From: Salinigranum salinum
Lineage (GTDB): Archaea; Halobacteriota; Halobacteria; Halobacteriales; Haloferacaceae
Assembly (NCBI RefSeq): GCF_009176545.1
Contig: NZ_VTOJ01000002.1
Location: 496,001 to 560,000, forward strand
Direction of reading: 5' to 3'
Length of the DNA: 64,000 nt
The notes beneath the pieces are model-generated. The model did not search any database. It had not been told where the DNA came from and was given only the letters and a program-made list of their open reading frames with translations. How positions within the stretch are numbered: the first letter of the stretch is position 1; every line of letters begins with the position of its first letter. Positions 35,059 through 45,029 of this stretch are shown here, piece after piece. Both the position numbers and the translations under genes were made by a program.

Positions 35059-36003
35059 TCAGTCGTCGCGGACTCCCGGGAGCCGTCCGCGCCCACGGAG
35101 CCGCGGCAGTTCCGCGCGGATCGCCTCCCGCTTGACGAGCGCGAACCCGAGGAAGATGAGGACGAAGCCCACGACAGTGTACACCGTAGGGACTTCGGCG
35201 AGGAACAGCCAGCCAGAGAGCGCCGCGAACGCCGGGGCGACGTACGAGACGAGGTTGATCTCGATCGGACCCAGCCGGTCGAGCAGGTCGAAGTAGATGA
35301 GGAAGCCGACCGCCGACGCCGCCAGCGAGAGGTACGCGAGCGCCGCGACCGATTCGACCGTCCAGACGGCGTCGGCGAGCGACTCGCCGAGTGCGGCCGA
35401 GACGGCGTGCATGACGAGCGCACCACCGAGCATCGACCACGCCTCCATCGTCTCGATGCGCATCGTCGCGTCGAGCCGGCGGGTGAGCACGGAGCCGAAC
35501 GCGAACGCCGCCGCCGCGCCGAAGACGAGGAGTTTCGCCACCGCCCCCCCACCGAGCAGGTCGTTCGGGTTCGGCTGGGTGAGGACGACGACACCGACGA
35601 GGCCGAGGAGCAGTCCGACGATCCCGACGGCGGTGAGGCGCTCGCCCGGGAGGAAGAGCCGGGCGAACGCCGTGGTGAGAACCGGACTCAGGGAGACGAC
35701 GACCGCCGCGGCAGCCGACGTGACGGCCGGGTCGCTCTCGCCGACGAACAGCAGGACGTGGTAGCCGGCGATCAGGAAGAGCGACCCGATCGCGACGGCG
35801 GTCCACTCCGTCCGACCGCGCGGGATCGGGTCGTCGACGACGACCACCGCGTACGCGAGCATGACGACCCCGGCGATGTCGTACCTGATCGCCGCGAAGA
35901 GGACGGGCGGGATGTACGCGAGGCCGGCCTTGATCGCCATGAACGCCGACCCCCACACGGCAGCGAGGACGAGGAAGAGGGCGAGGTTCCGGTAGCGGCT
36001 CAC
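35059..36003 (-). CDS. EamA/DMT family transporter
   Basis: A 314-residue drug/metabolite exporter with ten predicted helices arranged as two EamA halves. The first begins FLVLAAVWGSAFMAIKAGLAYIPP and the second AFAFGSVLTRRLD; VSYVAPAFAALSGWLFLAEVP near the end is characteristic. Such proteins export amino acids or other small metabolites; the substrate is unknown. It starts with GTG, and a TATA-like cttttacgc about 24 bases upstream suggests its own promoter, although it follows the peptide importer genes by only 33 bases. Confidence 0.88.
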   Translation of the reverse strand: MSRYRNLALFLVLAAVWGSAFMAIKAGLAYIPPVLFAAIRYDIAGVVMLAYAVVVVDDPIPRGRTEWTAVAIGSLFLIAGYHVLLFVGESDPAVTSAAAAVVVSLSPVLTTAFARLFLPGERLTAVGIVGLLLGLVGVVVLTQPNPNDLLGGGAVAKLLVFGAAAAFAFGSVLTRRLDATMRIETMEAWSMLGGALVMHAVSAALGESLADAVWTVESVAALAYLSLAASAVGFLIYFDLLDRLGPIEINLVSYVAPAFAALSGWLFLAEVPTVYTVVGFVLIFLGFALVKREAIRAELPRLRGRGRLPGVRDD

Positions 36004-36036
36004 ACTGGGGGTTTCGGGGGCGCGTAAAAGTGTCTT

Positions 36037-37380
36037 TCAGTTCGTTCCCGGCCCGCCGTCGGGCCGCGGTTCGGGTCGTTCGCGTGCGACCGTGCCGTCG
36101 TCGTAGAGGTGACAGGCCGTGGCGTGCGTCTCGCCGACGCGCTCGGGCCGGTCGGTCTCGCAGACGCTCTCGAAGCGGTCGCGGAGCGTCCCGACCGCCT
36201 CCGCACGGTCGCCGCGGGCGAGCGCCGCGAGCGCGTCGTCGACGACGCGGGCGTCCGCCCCCGACAGCGACGCCTCCTCGAAGTACGTCTCGCGGACGTG
36301 TTCGGTGAAAGCCGCCTCGTCGCTGGACGCGGCGTCGAGCCGATCCCACACCGTCTCTGCGTCGAGGTCGCCGCGTTCGAGCGCGTCGCGGAGGTCCATC
36401 ACCGCCCGGTACGTCGGCTGGTCGATCGGCAGGTCCGACGGGGGGATGACCGCGGGGCAGCGGGTGCGGAACCGACAGCCAGACGGCGGGTTCCGTGGCG
36501 AGGGGACGTCGCCCGCGAGCGCGTCGACCTCCCGACCGTGTTCGGCGACGCTGGCCCGCGGGACGCTCTCCAGGAGCGCCTCGGTGTAGGGGTGTTCGGG
36601 GGCGGTGAAGATCTCGTCCGTCGGGCCGAGTTCGACCACGTTGCCGAGGTACATCACCGCGACGCGGTCGCAGAGATGCCTGACGACGGAGAGGTCGTGC
36701 GCGATGAACAGGTACGTCAGGCCGAACTCCGCCTGGAGGTCGGCGAGGAGGTTCAACACCTGCGCCTGCACGCTCACGTCGAGCGCCGAGACGGGTTCGT
36801 CGAGGACGACGAACTCGGGGTCGAGCGCGAGCGCCCGGGCGATGCCGATCCGCTGGCGCTGACCGCCCGAGAACTCGTGGGGGTATCGGTCGAGCTGCGA
36901 CGCCGACAGGCCGACCCGCTCGAGGAGTTCGCGGGCCCGATCCCGGCGCCACTCTCTCGTGCGCTTCTCGCCGGGATCGTCGGGCAGGTCGTGGATGACG
37001 AGCGGTTCGGCGACGATGTCGCCGACGGTCATCCGCGGATCGAGGCTCGAGAAGGGATCCTGGAAGACGATCTGGGCGCGGCGGCGGAACGCGTCGAGGC
37101 GGTCGCCGTCGAGTTCGAAGACCGCCTCGCCGTCGAAGGTCACACTTCCCCCGGTGGCCTCGCGCAGCCGGAGCAGGGTCTCGCCCGTCGTCGACTTCCC
37201 ACAGCCGGATTCGCCGACGAGCCCCAGGGTCTCGCCCTCGTGGATGTCGAAGCTCACGCCGTCGACGGCCTTCACGCTCCGGGGCTCCTTCCCGAGCAGC
37301 CGGTCGACGAGCGTGTCCTGTTCGTAGTAGTACTTCTCGAGGTCGCGCACCGCAACCAGCGGCTCTCGGTCGCTAGTCAT
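36037..37380 (-). CDS. Dipeptide/oligopeptide ABC transporter ATP-binding protein (DppF/OppF type)
   Basis: A 447-residue ATPase. Walker A is [11 protein letters not shown], the signature LSGGQ-equivalent reads [15 protein letters not shown] and Walker B is [12 protein letters not shown]. The C-terminal oligopeptide domain begins CRFRTRCP, but about 105 extra helical, acidic residues separate that cysteine pair from the usual closing cysteines (ESVCETD ... HATACHL). The gene starts inside the end of the DppD-type gene (8-base overlap). It completes a five-gene importer with two permeases, two ATPases and a binding protein. Confidence 0.92.
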   Translation of the reverse strand: MTSDREPLVAVRDLEKYYYEQDTLVDRLLGKEPRSVKAVDGVSFDIHEGETLGLVGESGCGKSTTGETLLRLREATGGSVTFDGEAVFELDGDRLDAFRRRAQIVFQDPFSSLDPRMTVGDIVAEPLVIHDLPDDPGEKRTREWRRDRARELLERVGLSASQLDRYPHEFSGGQRQRIGIARALALDPEFVVLDEPVSALDVSVQAQVLNLLADLQAEFGLTYLFIAHDLSVVRHLCDRVAVMYLGNVVELGPTDEIFTAPEHPYTEALLESVPRASVAEHGREVDALAGDVPSPRNPPSGCRFRTRCPAVIPPSDLPIDQPTYRAVMDLRDALERGDLDAETVWDRLDAASSDEAAFTEHVRETYFEEASLSGADARVVDDALAALARGDRAEAVGTLRDRFESVCETDRPERVGETHATACHLYDDGTVARERPEPRPDGGPGTN

Positions 37381-38650
37381 CGGCGGCCACCTCCGCCTCT
37401 GTCTCCGCGGTGTCGTCGTCCTCGAAGTGGCCATCGTCGAGCGCCGCGGCCGGATCGTACTCCCGGTCGGCCAGCACGCACCGCACGGCGTGTTCACCGA
37501 CGCCGTCGTCTCCGTCCCCGTCGCCGTCGCCACCGCCGTGGGCGACCGCCCGCTCGTCGATCCGGTGGAGACAGTCGTCCATCGCCTTCGGACAGCGGTC
37601 GGCGAAGTAACAGCGATCGCCCATCTCGCTGTCGAGCAGCGACGGGACGTTCCCCTCGATGGGGTCGAGTCGGGGCGCGGGGTTCTCCAGATCCGGGATC
37701 GACCCCAGGAGCCCCTGCGTGTACGGGTGGACCGGCCGCTCGAAGACGTCCCCGAGCGTCCCGCGCTCGACGAGTTCGCCCGCGTACATCACGCCGACGC
37801 GGTCGCACATCCGCGCGATGACGCCGAGATCGTGCGTGATCATCACGACGCTCATCCCCTGGTCGCGCTGGAGTTCGCGGAGGAGGTTGAGGATCTGCGC
37901 CTGGATGGTGACGTCGAGCGCGGTCGTCGGCTCGTCCGCGATGAGCACGTCGGGCTCGCCCGCGAGCGCCTGCGCGACCATCGCGCGCTGGAGCATCCCG
38001 CCGGAGAACTGGTGGGGGTACTCCTCGGCGCGCTCCGCGGGATCGGGGATGCCGACCCGTTCGAGCAACTCGACCGCCTCCGCCCGACTCCCGTCGGAGA
38101 CGTAGTCGCGCGAGGGCAGGAGCGTGTCGCGGACGTACTGGCCGAGACCGTACCCCTGCGTCCGCGACCGCGTCCGCCGCGGGTTCGCTCGCGCCCGCCG
38201 CTGGACTTCGACGGCTTCGGCGATCTGCGTACCCACCGTGATCGAGGGGTTGAACGACGACATCGGATCCTGGAAGATCATCGAGAACGACGGCCCCCTG
38301 AGCGATCGGCGGACGCCCTCGGGGAGGCGACGGAGGTCGACGAAGTCGCCGTCCACGGCGGCGGGCGTCGAGTCGCGGAACTCGTCGGCGAGCGCCGGCT
38401 TGCGGTACCACACCTCCCCCGACGTGATCCGTCCGGGGGACTCGATGAGGTCGATGAGCGACAGCGCCGTGACCGACTTGCCGGAGCCCGACTCGCCGAC
38501 GATACCGAACACCTCGCCGTCGCGGACGTCGAAGCTCACCCCTTCGACGGCGTTGACCTGCCCCTCCTCGGTGAAAAAGCGCGTGCGGAGGTCGCGGACG
38601 CGGAGCACGGCGTCGCCGGTCGACGCCGAGGTGGGCGCGTCGGCGCTCAT
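37373..38650 (-). CDS. Dipeptide/oligopeptide ABC transporter ATP-binding protein (DppD/OppD type)
   Basis: A 425-residue ATPase with Walker [13 protein letters not shown], signature [15 protein letters not shown] and Walker [13 protein letters not shown], a form specific to DppD/OppD. The C-terminal oligopeptide motif has [19 protein letters not shown] charged insert of about 40 residues with many arginines (around residues 145-185, [15 protein letters not shown]) sits between the Q-loop and the signature. Its start overlaps the permease stop by 4 bases and its end overlaps the next ATPase start by 8. Confidence 0.93.
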   Translation of the reverse strand: MSADAPTSASTGDAVLRVRDLRTRFFTEEGQVNAVEGVSFDVRDGEVFGIVGESGSGKSVTALSLIDLIESPGRITSGEVWYRKPALADEFRDSTPAAVDGDFVDLRRLPEGVRRSLRGPSFSMIFQDPMSSFNPSITVGTQIAEAVEVQRRARANPRRTRSRTQGYGLGQYVRDTLLPSRDYVSDGSRAEAVELLERVGIPDPAERAEEYPHQFSGGMLQRAMVAQALAGEPDVLIADEPTTALDVTIQAQILNLLRELQRDQGMSVVMITHDLGVIARMCDRVGVMYAGELVERGTLGDVFERPVHPYTQGLLGSIPDLENPAPRLDPIEGNVPSLLDSEMGDRCYFADRCPKAMDDCLHRIDERAVAHGGGDGDGDGDDGVGEHAVRCVLADREYDPAAALDDGHFEDDDTAETEAEVAADD

Positions 38651-39717
38651 ACGCCACCCTCCCCCTCGATGCCGGGATCGAGCGCGTCGCGGAGCCAGTC
38701 ACCCACGAGGTTGAGGCCGATGACGGTGACGACGATCGCGAGGCCGGGCACGGCCGAGATCCACCACGCCGTCGACTGGTACTGGCGGCCGAGCGCGATG
38801 TCGAATCCCCACGAGACGTCCGCCCCCGAGAAGCCCAGGAAGGAGAGCGCGCTCTCGAGCAGGATGATCGCCGCGACCTGGATCGTCGCGAGGACGAGGA
38901 TCGGCGTGATCGCGTTCGGGAGCACGTGTCTGAAGACGATCCGCGTGTCGGAGGCACCGAGCGCGCGAGCGGCCTTGACGTACTCCTCCTCTCGCAGGGC
39001 GAGCGCCTCGCCGCGGGAGACACGGGCGAACCAGACCCAGTTGACGAGCGCGACCACGACCACGACGGTCCCCGGGAGCACGACGGACGACGGCATCGCC
39101 CCCGCGGAGGGGAGGCCGACCGCGCCACGCCAGGCTTCGGCGATGCCGGTCGTGACCAGCGGATCGGGGAACGTCACCTTCGCCTGCCCCCAGACGCCGA
39201 CGAGGGCGATCGCGAGCACCAGCGACGGAAACGCCAGCATGACGTCCGCGGTGCGCATGAGCGCGTCGTCGACGCGGCCGCGGGCGTACCCCGCAGTGAG
39301 GCCCACGACGACACCGACGAGTGCCGCGAGTGTCGTCCCGAAGACGCCCACGAGCATCGACGTCCGTGCGCCGTAGACGACCCGCGAGAGGATGTCGCGG
39401 CCGTTGCCATCGGTGCCCAGCGGGTGGGCGAGCGTCGCGTTGTTCGACACCGTCTTCGTCTCCGTGACGACCTGTCCGTCCTCGATGACGACGCTCCCGT
39501 TCTCGGTCTTGGTCACCTCCTGCGTCTGCGTCGTCGAGAAGCCGAGCGGCGGCTCGCGCGCCTCCTCGAGGTTCTGCGAGCCGGGGTTGTACGGCGCGAT
39601 AAGCGGCGCGAGCAGCGCCATCAGCAGGACGAAGACGACGATCGCGATGCCGACCTTCGCCAGCGTGTTCCGGCGGAGTTCGCGTTTCAGGTTCCGGAGT
39701 GTGCGTGGGGAGATCAT
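38647..39717 (-). CDS. Dipeptide/oligopeptide ABC transporter permease (DppC type)
   Basis: A 356-residue permease. An N-terminal cytoplasmic arm and first helix (GIAIVVFVLLMALLAPLIAPY) are followed by an extracellular loop of about 60 residues rich in Thr/Glu. The binding-protein-dependent transport domain then has the EAA-type loop YVKAARALGASDTRIVFRHVLPN. The order permease B, permease C, ATPase D, ATPase F is that of classical dpp/opp operons. Confidence 0.92.
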   Translation of the reverse strand: MISPRTLRNLKRELRRNTLAKVGIAIVVFVLLMALLAPLIAPYNPGSQNLEEAREPPLGFSTTQTQEVTKTENGSVVIEDGQVVTETKTVSNNATLAHPLGTDGNGRDILSRVVYGARTSMLVGVFGTTLAALVGVVVGLTAGYARGRVDDALMRTADVMLAFPSLVLAIALVGVWGQAKVTFPDPLVTTGIAEAWRGAVGLPSAGAMPSSVVLPGTVVVVVALVNWVWFARVSRGEALALREEEYVKAARALGASDTRIVFRHVLPNAITPILVLATIQVAAIILLESALSFLGFSGADVSWGFDIALGRQYQSTAWWISAVPGLAIVVTVIGLNLVGDWLRDALDPGIEGEGGV

Positions 39718-39724
39718 GTCGGTG

Positions 39725-40723
39725 TCAGTCGAACGCCACCTGCGGGTTCACGTACGCGTACAGCGTGTCGACGAGGATGTTCACGAGGACGAAACCCACG
39801 GCGACCACGATGAGCGACCCCTGCAGGACGGGCCAGTCCCGGGCGTTGATGCTGTTGATGATCAGCGTGCCGAGGCCGGGCCAGGCGAACACCGCCTCCG
39901 TGATGACCGCGCCGCCGATGAGCGTGCCGAGCTGGAGCCCGACGACGGTGACGACGGGGATGAGCGTGTTGCGGAGCGCGTGGCGGTAGCGCGTGAGCGT
40001 CTCGGGCAGCCCCTTCGCGCGCGCCGCGCGGACGTACGTCTGCCCGAGTTCGTCGAGCATCCCGCTTCTCGTCAGCCGAGTGATGAGCGCCGTGAAGTAC
40101 GTACCCAGGGTGATGGCGGGGAGCGTGATGTGCCAGAGCCAGGTGAGGAGCCCGTCGGCGGCGCTCCCGACGTTCCCGGCGATCAGGAGGCCGACGACCC
40201 CGTCGAGGCCGATTGGTCGCTGGCTCGTCGGGAAGAGGTCGAGCTGGACCGCCAGCAGGATGATGAGCATCACGCCGAGCCAGAAGTTGGGGGTAGAGAT
40301 GCCCAGGAGCGAGAACAGCGTCGCGCCGTAGTCGGCGGGTTCGTGGCGACGGGTCGCGCTCACCACGCCCAGCGGGACGGCGATGACGACGGCGACGACC
40401 GTCGCCGCGACGGCGAGCTCGAGCGTCGCCGGGATCTTCGCGACCACCCGGTCCAAGACCGGCGTCCGGGTGACGAGCGAGAAGCCCAGGTCGCCCACCG
40501 GGATACCCGCGACGAAGTCGAGGTACTGGACGTGTAACGGCTCGTTCAGCCCGAGTTCGGCGACCACCTGTCTCCTCACCTCGGGGTCGACGTCCGGTGG
40601 GAGCAGGACGTTCGCGGGGTCGCCCGGCGAGATGAATCGGAGGCCGAAGACGACCGTCACGACGCCCCACACCACGAGGACGCCCTGGAAAGCCCGCTTG
40701 ACGAGGAACCTGGCCAGCGACAT
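39725..40723 (-). CDS. Dipeptide/oligopeptide ABC transporter permease (DppB type)
   Basis: A 332-residue permease with the conserved N-terminus MSLARFLVKRAFQGVLVVWGVVTVVFGLRFISPGDPA, in which the GDPA box is typical of DppB. The EAA loop is YVRAARAKGLPETLTRYRHALRN and the final helices carry WPGLGTLIINSINARDWP. It lies 7 bases upstream of the second permease and 19 bases downstream of the binding protein gene. Confidence 0.93.
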   Translation of the reverse strand: MSLARFLVKRAFQGVLVVWGVVTVVFGLRFISPGDPANVLLPPDVDPEVRRQVVAELGLNEPLHVQYLDFVAGIPVGDLGFSLVTRTPVLDRVVAKIPATLELAVAATVVAVVIAVPLGVVSATRRHEPADYGATLFSLLGISTPNFWLGVMLIILLAVQLDLFPTSQRPIGLDGVVGLLIAGNVGSAADGLLTWLWHITLPAITLGTYFTALITRLTRSGMLDELGQTYVRAARAKGLPETLTRYRHALRNTLIPVVTVVGLQLGTLIGGAVITEAVFAWPGLGTLIINSINARDWPVLQGSLIVVAVGFVLVNILVDTLYAYVNPQVAFD

Positions 40724-40742
40724 TGCGTTGGGGTCTATTCGT

Positions 40743-42407
40743 TTACTTCGGGCTCATCGCGTACGCGTCGATGCGCTCGTCGCTGCGGGCCTGCCAGTCG
40801 ACCCGTTCGGAGACGCCGTAGACGCTGAACTGCCGGTTGAGGAAGATCCACGGGGCCTGGTCGTGGGCGAGCGCGTTCGCCTCTTGCAGGGTCGCCTCCC
40901 TGGTGTCGCCCGACTGGTTGCCCGCCTGGCTCAACAGCGAGTCGAACTCGTCGTCGCTCCACGAGGTGAGCGCACCGTCGCTCGTGAGCAGGGCGGTCAT
41001 GACGAGGCCGCCGTCGAACGTCGCCTCGCCCCAGCCGATGAGGTACCACGGGGGTTTGTCCTCGATGTTCCCCGTCAGGAGTTCGTCGACGAGCGAGCCG
41101 AAGTCGCGCTGGCGAACCGTCGCCGTCACGTTGGGCAGTTCGTCGATGAAGCCCGCGACCGCCTGGGCGATCTCGAGGTCCTTCAGGTAGCGGCCGACGG
41201 GCGTGTTGAGCTCGATCTCGACGCCGGCGTGACCGCTCTCTTCGACCAGTTGCTCGGCGCGGTCGGGATCGTACGGGTACGGATCGACGTCGGGGTTGTG
41301 GCCGACGAACCCTTCGAGCGTCGGCTGACCGGTCGCGGAGCCGAAGCCGCCGAGGACGTTCTCGACGATGCTGTTCAGGTCGATCGCGTAGTTCATCGCC
41401 TGGCGGAACTCCTGGGAGGAGAACGGCTCGACGTCGTACCGCATCGCGTTGTAGATGATCCGCGTGCTCGGTGCGGCCGCGATCCGCGCCTGGTCGCTGT
41501 CGTTGACCCGCTGGACCTCCTGCGGGGGAACGTTCACGACGACGTCGGCCTCGCCCTGCAGGAGCTGGTTGACGCGGGTCCCCGCCTCGCTCGCCGCCCG
41601 GAACGTCAGCTCGGTCACCGCGGCGGTGTCGTCCCAGTACTCCTCGTACGGCGTCAGGACGACCGCCTCGTCCTCGGTGTACGACGAGAGCTGGAACGGG
41701 CCGGTGCCGTTCATCTGCTGGCCGATCTCGGCCTTCGAGCGCTCCTCGACCCAGCTCTGCTGCATCACGTCGCAGTAGGTGGCGAACTCGGAGAAGACGA
41801 TCGGGTTCAGCCCGTCGTTCGACACCGTCACGGTGCCGTCACCGGAGGCTTCCGCACCCGTGACGCCCGCGAGCTGGTCGCGCTGGGGGCTGGCGAAGCC
41901 GACGTCCTCCTGGACGATGCGGTTGATCGAGTAGGCGACGTCCCCGGCGGTGAGTTCGTCGCCGTTGTGGAAGGTGACGCCGTCGCGGAGCTCGAACGTG
42001 ACCGTGTTCTCGCCGTCGACCCGCTCGTAGCCCGTGGCGAGTGCCTCGGTGATCGACCCGTCGGCCGTGCGGGTGAGTACCCCCTCGTAGGCGTGGAGCA
42101 TCACGACGTCGGTCGGGGTCTCGCGGTGGTCGTGCGGGTCAAGGCCGGAGGGCATGTTCCCCTGGACGATCGTGACCGGGAAGTCACCCATCGATCCGTT
42201 TTCGGACTCTTCGGGGGTGTCGGTCGCCGTCTCCGTCATCTCGGCCCCGCCGTCGCCACCGTCGCCGTCGTCGCCGTCGCCACCGTCGCCGCCACCGCCA
42301 CCATCGGAGCCGCCGGTACCGCTACAGCCAGCGAGCGTCGCGGCCGCCGCGGCGCCCCCGCTGAGCTTGAGAAAACTCCGTCTGTCGAGCCGGTCGTCGG
42401 AAGTCAT
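40743..42407 (-). CDS. Peptide-type ABC transporter substrate-binding lipoprotein
   Basis: A 554-residue family-5 (DppA/OppA-like) extracellular solute-binding protein. The N-terminus is a Tat lipoprotein signal (RRSFLKLSGGAAAAATLAGC, lipid cysteine about residue 28), then a Gly/Asp-rich spacer of about 40 residues. The mature domain has SBP_bac_5 features such as FELRDGVTFHNGDELTAGDVAYSINR and FRQAMNYAIDLNSIVENVLGG. It captures peptides or other oligomers for the permease and ATPase subunits encoded after it. It is the first gene of the unit. Confidence 0.93.
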   Translation of the reverse strand: MTSDDRLDRRSFLKLSGGAAAAATLAGCSGTGGSDGGGGGDGGDGDDGDGGDGGAEMTETATDTPEESENGSMGDFPVTIVQGNMPSGLDPHDHRETPTDVVMLHAYEGVLTRTADGSITEALATGYERVDGENTVTFELRDGVTFHNGDELTAGDVAYSINRIVQEDVGFASPQRDQLAGVTGAEASGDGTVTVSNDGLNPIVFSEFATYCDVMQQSWVEERSKAEIGQQMNGTGPFQLSSYTEDEAVVLTPYEEYWDDTAAVTELTFRAASEAGTRVNQLLQGEADVVVNVPPQEVQRVNDSDQARIAAAPSTRIIYNAMRYDVEPFSSQEFRQAMNYAIDLNSIVENVLGGFGSATGQPTLEGFVGHNPDVDPYPYDPDRAEQLVEESGHAGVEIELNTPVGRYLKDLEIAQAVAGFIDELPNVTATVRQRDFGSLVDELLTGNIEDKPPWYLIGWGEATFDGGLVMTALLTSDGALTSWSDDEFDSLLSQAGNQSGDTREATLQEANALAHDQAPWIFLNRQFSVYGVSERVDWQARSDERIDAYAMSPK

Positions 42408-42430
42408 ACCGCGTCTTTTGCGCAGGGCAG

Positions 42431-42437
42431 GTATATA
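42431..42437 (-). promoter_or_regulatory. TATA box of the peptide importer operon
   Basis: The sequence tatatat lies 24-30 bases upstream of the binding-protein ATG. It is the strongest TATA-like element in the window and would give a leaderless transcript for the five-gene importer. Confidence 0.7.
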
Positions 42438-42558
42438 TGCTATGGATACACGTGATCCGGTCCGGACCAGGTCCGACCGCTCCGGTCGGTTCCCGAGGTG
42501 TTGCGCGGGCCGGCCGTCGCTGGCGTACGTTTAAGTATCCTGGTTACCAAATCCGGGT

Positions 42559-43206
42559 ATGGCCGTTCACGGCCGTCAGACGCTCCGGGACCTGTTCGAC
42601 GACTCCCCGACGCCCCACATCGCGCACCCGCCGCGCACCCACCACCGACACTTCTACGTCGCCACCGACGGCTCCTATCGACCCGATGGCGGCGGCCTCG
42701 GTGCGGTGATCGAGGCGCGCGACGGGACCCGCGTCGCCCGGGTCTCGCTCCCCGACACACCCCCCGACAACAACGTCGCCGAGTACCGGGCGCTACATCT
42801 CGGGCTCGACGTCCTCGCGGCGCGTGCGCCGCCGGACGCGCTCGTCGGCGTCCTCGTCGACCACGACGACCTCGCGGGGAACGTCAACAGCGCCGTGCTC
42901 GAGACACGGCAACCGGGGTGGCACCCCGGTCGGTCGTCGTCGGTTCCCGCCGGGAGCGAACTCCACTGGCGCGGGATCCAGGCACGCATCGCCGGCTTCG
43001 GCGAACTCCGTGCCGCCCGCATCGACTCCCGGGACAACCCGGCTCACCCCCTGGCGAACACGCCCGCGGAGTACGCCCACGTCAACCGACAGCCGGACCG
43101 GTGCGTCCTCCCGTGCGACCGGATCGGCCGGGAGGTCGACACCGCCGAGCCGCAGTTCCCGCCGCCATCGCGCTTCGACCGGGCGGGCGGCGCCAGCAGC
43201 GACTGA
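42559..43206 (+). CDS. Ribonuclease HI-like protein
   Basis: A 215-residue protein with the RNase H fold. The first acidic residue is D37 in YVATDGSYRPDGGGLGAVI, the second E75 in NNVAEYRALHLGL and the third D101 in LVDHDDLAGNVN. A further aspartate in ARIDSRDNPAHPLAN takes the fourth position, and DNPAHPLAN is typical of archaeal and plant-like RNase HI. It would cut RNA in RNA-DNA hybrids. About 30 extra residues precede the domain and a Pro-rich tail follows it. A TATA-like gtttaagta lies about 26 bases upstream. Confidence 0.82.
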   Translation: MAVHGRQTLRDLFDDSPTPHIAHPPRTHHRHFYVATDGSYRPDGGGLGAVIEARDGTRVARVSLPDTPPDNNVAEYRALHLGLDVLAARAPPDALVGVLVDHDDLAGNVNSAVLETRQPGWHPGRSSSVPAGSELHWRGIQARIAGFGELRAARIDSRDNPAHPLANTPAEYAHVNRQPDRCVLPCDRIGREVDTAEPQFPPPSRFDRAGGASSD

Positions 43207-43300
43207 GCCGCGCTCGCACGTCCTCGAACGAACGGTCACAGCGCCGCGGAGCCGGCGGATCGCCGACTCGTCGTCTGTTCACCACCCATCGAGGCTCGTT

Positions 43301-44077
43301 CTACAGCCCGGCACCTCGCATCAGCAGTCGAACGCCGATGAGCGCCAGGAGTCCGAACATCGTGACCCGCCGGGTCGTCCGCGCCAGCCGTGGACGGAGC
43401 CGTTTTCCGACCGAGACGCCGACGAGGCCAGGCACCGCCGCGACCGCAGAGAGCAGGAGGAGTCCACCACCCTCGTACAGCCCCAAGAGTCCAGCCGCGA
43501 CGACTCTGACCGAGGAGATGCCGAGAAACACCATGGCGACGACGCCGACGAACGTCCGGTGGTCGAGGTGGAGGCTCTGCAGGTAGGCGATCACCTGGAC
43601 GCCGACGTTCGTCGCACCGAAGACCAGCCCCGAAACCAGTCCGAGAGCGAACTTCACGCCGACCGTGTCGGAGACGTTCGCCCGAACCCACTCCTCACCG
43701 GGCAGCGGATAGCGCTCCTGTGTGAATCCGAGGAAGCCGAAGACGAACAGCCCGAGGGCGAGCGCGAGCGGTCGCGTCGGCACCCGCGAGAGCAGGCTCA
43801 TGCCCACGACGGTCCCGACGAGCGCCGTCGCGACGAACGGCCAGAACCGCTCCGCACACGTCTGGAGCCCCTCCCGGTCGAGTTCCCGGACGAGCGAGAG
43901 GTTCGCCCCGAGGATCGGGAGGATCATGACGACGACCGCGACCCGTGGCTCGAGGACGGTGGCCATCAGGCCGGTCCCGATGACGGAGTAGCCGAAGCCG
44001 TTCACGCCGGTCACGAAGCCGCCGACGACGACGATGCCGAAAACCAGCGCCGCGAGCGAGAGGGAGAGTGAGACCAC
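43301..44077 (-). CDS. TSUP family transporter (TauE/SafE)
   Basis: A 258-residue membrane protein with about eight helices. The family's N-terminal signature is visible (FVTGVNGFGYSVIGTGLMATVLEPRVAVVVMILPILGANLS), as is the second-half repeat (FALGLVSGLVFGATNVGVQVIAYL). TSUP proteins export sulfite, sulfoacetate or related organic anions. The frame is open to 44266, but the proximal 63 residues are Arg/Pro/Ser-rich and would run into the divergent gene; a GTG at 44077 placed just before the first helix is the best start. This choice is not certain. Confidence 0.78.
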   Translation of the reverse strand: MVSLSLSLAALVFGIVVVGGFVTGVNGFGYSVIGTGLMATVLEPRVAVVVMILPILGANLSLVRELDREGLQTCAERFWPFVATALVGTVVGMSLLSRVPTRPLALALGLFVFGFLGFTQERYPLPGEEWVRANVSDTVGVKFALGLVSGLVFGATNVGVQVIAYLQSLHLDHRTFVGVVAMVFLGISSVRVVAAGLLGLYEGGGLLLLSAVAAVPGLVGVSVGKRLRPRLARTTRRVTMFGLLALIGVRLLMRGAGL

Positions 44078-44241
44078 GTAGGGGAGAACACGCGGATAAC
44101 GCGTATGAAACCACGCCCGAAGTGTGACGGTCGTACCCGGCCACCCGCGTGACGGTGGAGCGGCTGCACGGCTTCGCACGGGAGGCGACGACCGTCGGGA
44201 CGGGAGAAAGTTGACAACGGCCCCGGTTCGTGGGGGAGACG

Positions 44242-44937
44242 ATGCACTCGGATCTCGCTCCCACACTCACCCCTCGCCGCGAGCGCGGATCGCCGCTCGG
44301 GACCGCCCTCCACCGCAACTCCCGCCGGCTGCTGGCCCTCTTCGCGCTCTCGACCGCAGTGGCGACGGCCGTCGTCGCCGGCACGGTGGACTTCGTGGGC
44401 GCGGTCCCGTACACCGCGGTCTCGACCCTCGACCCGCTCACGTCGGCCCGACTCGCCGTCGAGGTCGGAATCGTCGTCGGCCTCGCGTCGACGGCGGTCG
44501 CGACCGCCTGCGTCGTCGCCGGCGACCCGCGTGTCCGCGTCGGCCGAGCCGTCCCGCTGGTGCTCGTCGCGCCGGTCGGCTTCGTCGCCGGCGTCACGGC
44601 CGGGCACGCCGTCCTCCCGGCGCTGTTCGCGCTCCAGCCGGCGGGCAGTGTGACGTCGCTCGCTGTCGCCGTCGGTCCCGCCGGCGTGGTCGAGCTCGCG
44701 CTGTTTTTCCCCGTCGCCGTCGGCGTCGGCGCGGCGTTGCCGGCGGTGTCGGTCGCGGCCGTCCGTGCCGGCGCGGTCCCCCGTTACACCTCGACGCGAC
44801 AGCGTGGGATCGTGGCGCTCGCGGTCGTCACCATCGCGGCGACGCACTCGCCGCCCGATCTCGCGACGTTCGGCCTGGTCGCCCTCCCCCTGTTCGTCGG
44901 CTTCGGCACCGGCCTCGCGTGGCTCGAGCTCGCCTGA
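44242..44937 (+). CDS. TatC-like multi-spanning membrane protein
   Basis: A 231-residue protein with six predicted helices. The spacing follows TatC: an N-terminal basic stretch before helix 1 and a large extracytoplasmic segment. Then comes a region FFPVAVGVGAALPAVSVAAVRAGAVPRYTSTRQRGIVALAVVTIAATHSPPDLATFGLVALPLF, read as separate blocks, that fits the TatC pattern F..fG..F.lPv...l...giv....l...R...iv.....ltPpDl.t...lalPl. The conserved glutamate of that FELP-type block is absent (alanine), as is the one in the LYE motif. The ATG at 44242 is preferred to a GTG 12 bases earlier because a GGGGGAG lies just upstream. It is likely a diverged paralogue rather than a working translocase. Confidence 0.55.
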   Translation: MHSDLAPTLTPRRERGSPLGTALHRNSRRLLALFALSTAVATAVVAGTVDFVGAVPYTAVSTLDPLTSARLAVEVGIVVGLASTAVATACVVAGDPRVRVGRAVPLVLVAPVGFVAGVTAGHAVLPALFALQPAGSVTSLAVAVGPAGVVELALFFPVAVGVGAALPAVSVAAVRAGAVPRYTSTRQRGIVALAVVTIAATHSPPDLATFGLVALPLFVGFGTGLAWLELA

Positions 44938-45029
44938 TCGGTCGCCTCCGTCGTTCGCTCCCTCGCGGCCGGCCGCCGGTCAGCCGTCGGTCGTGAGACA
45001 TATAGCCACGTGTCGGTCTAGCTTTGCAC

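Noticed and set aside
34610-36952. 780-codon minus-strand frame
   Set aside because: It overlaps the EamA and DppF-type genes in another frame and consists of Arg/Pro-rich shadow sequence.
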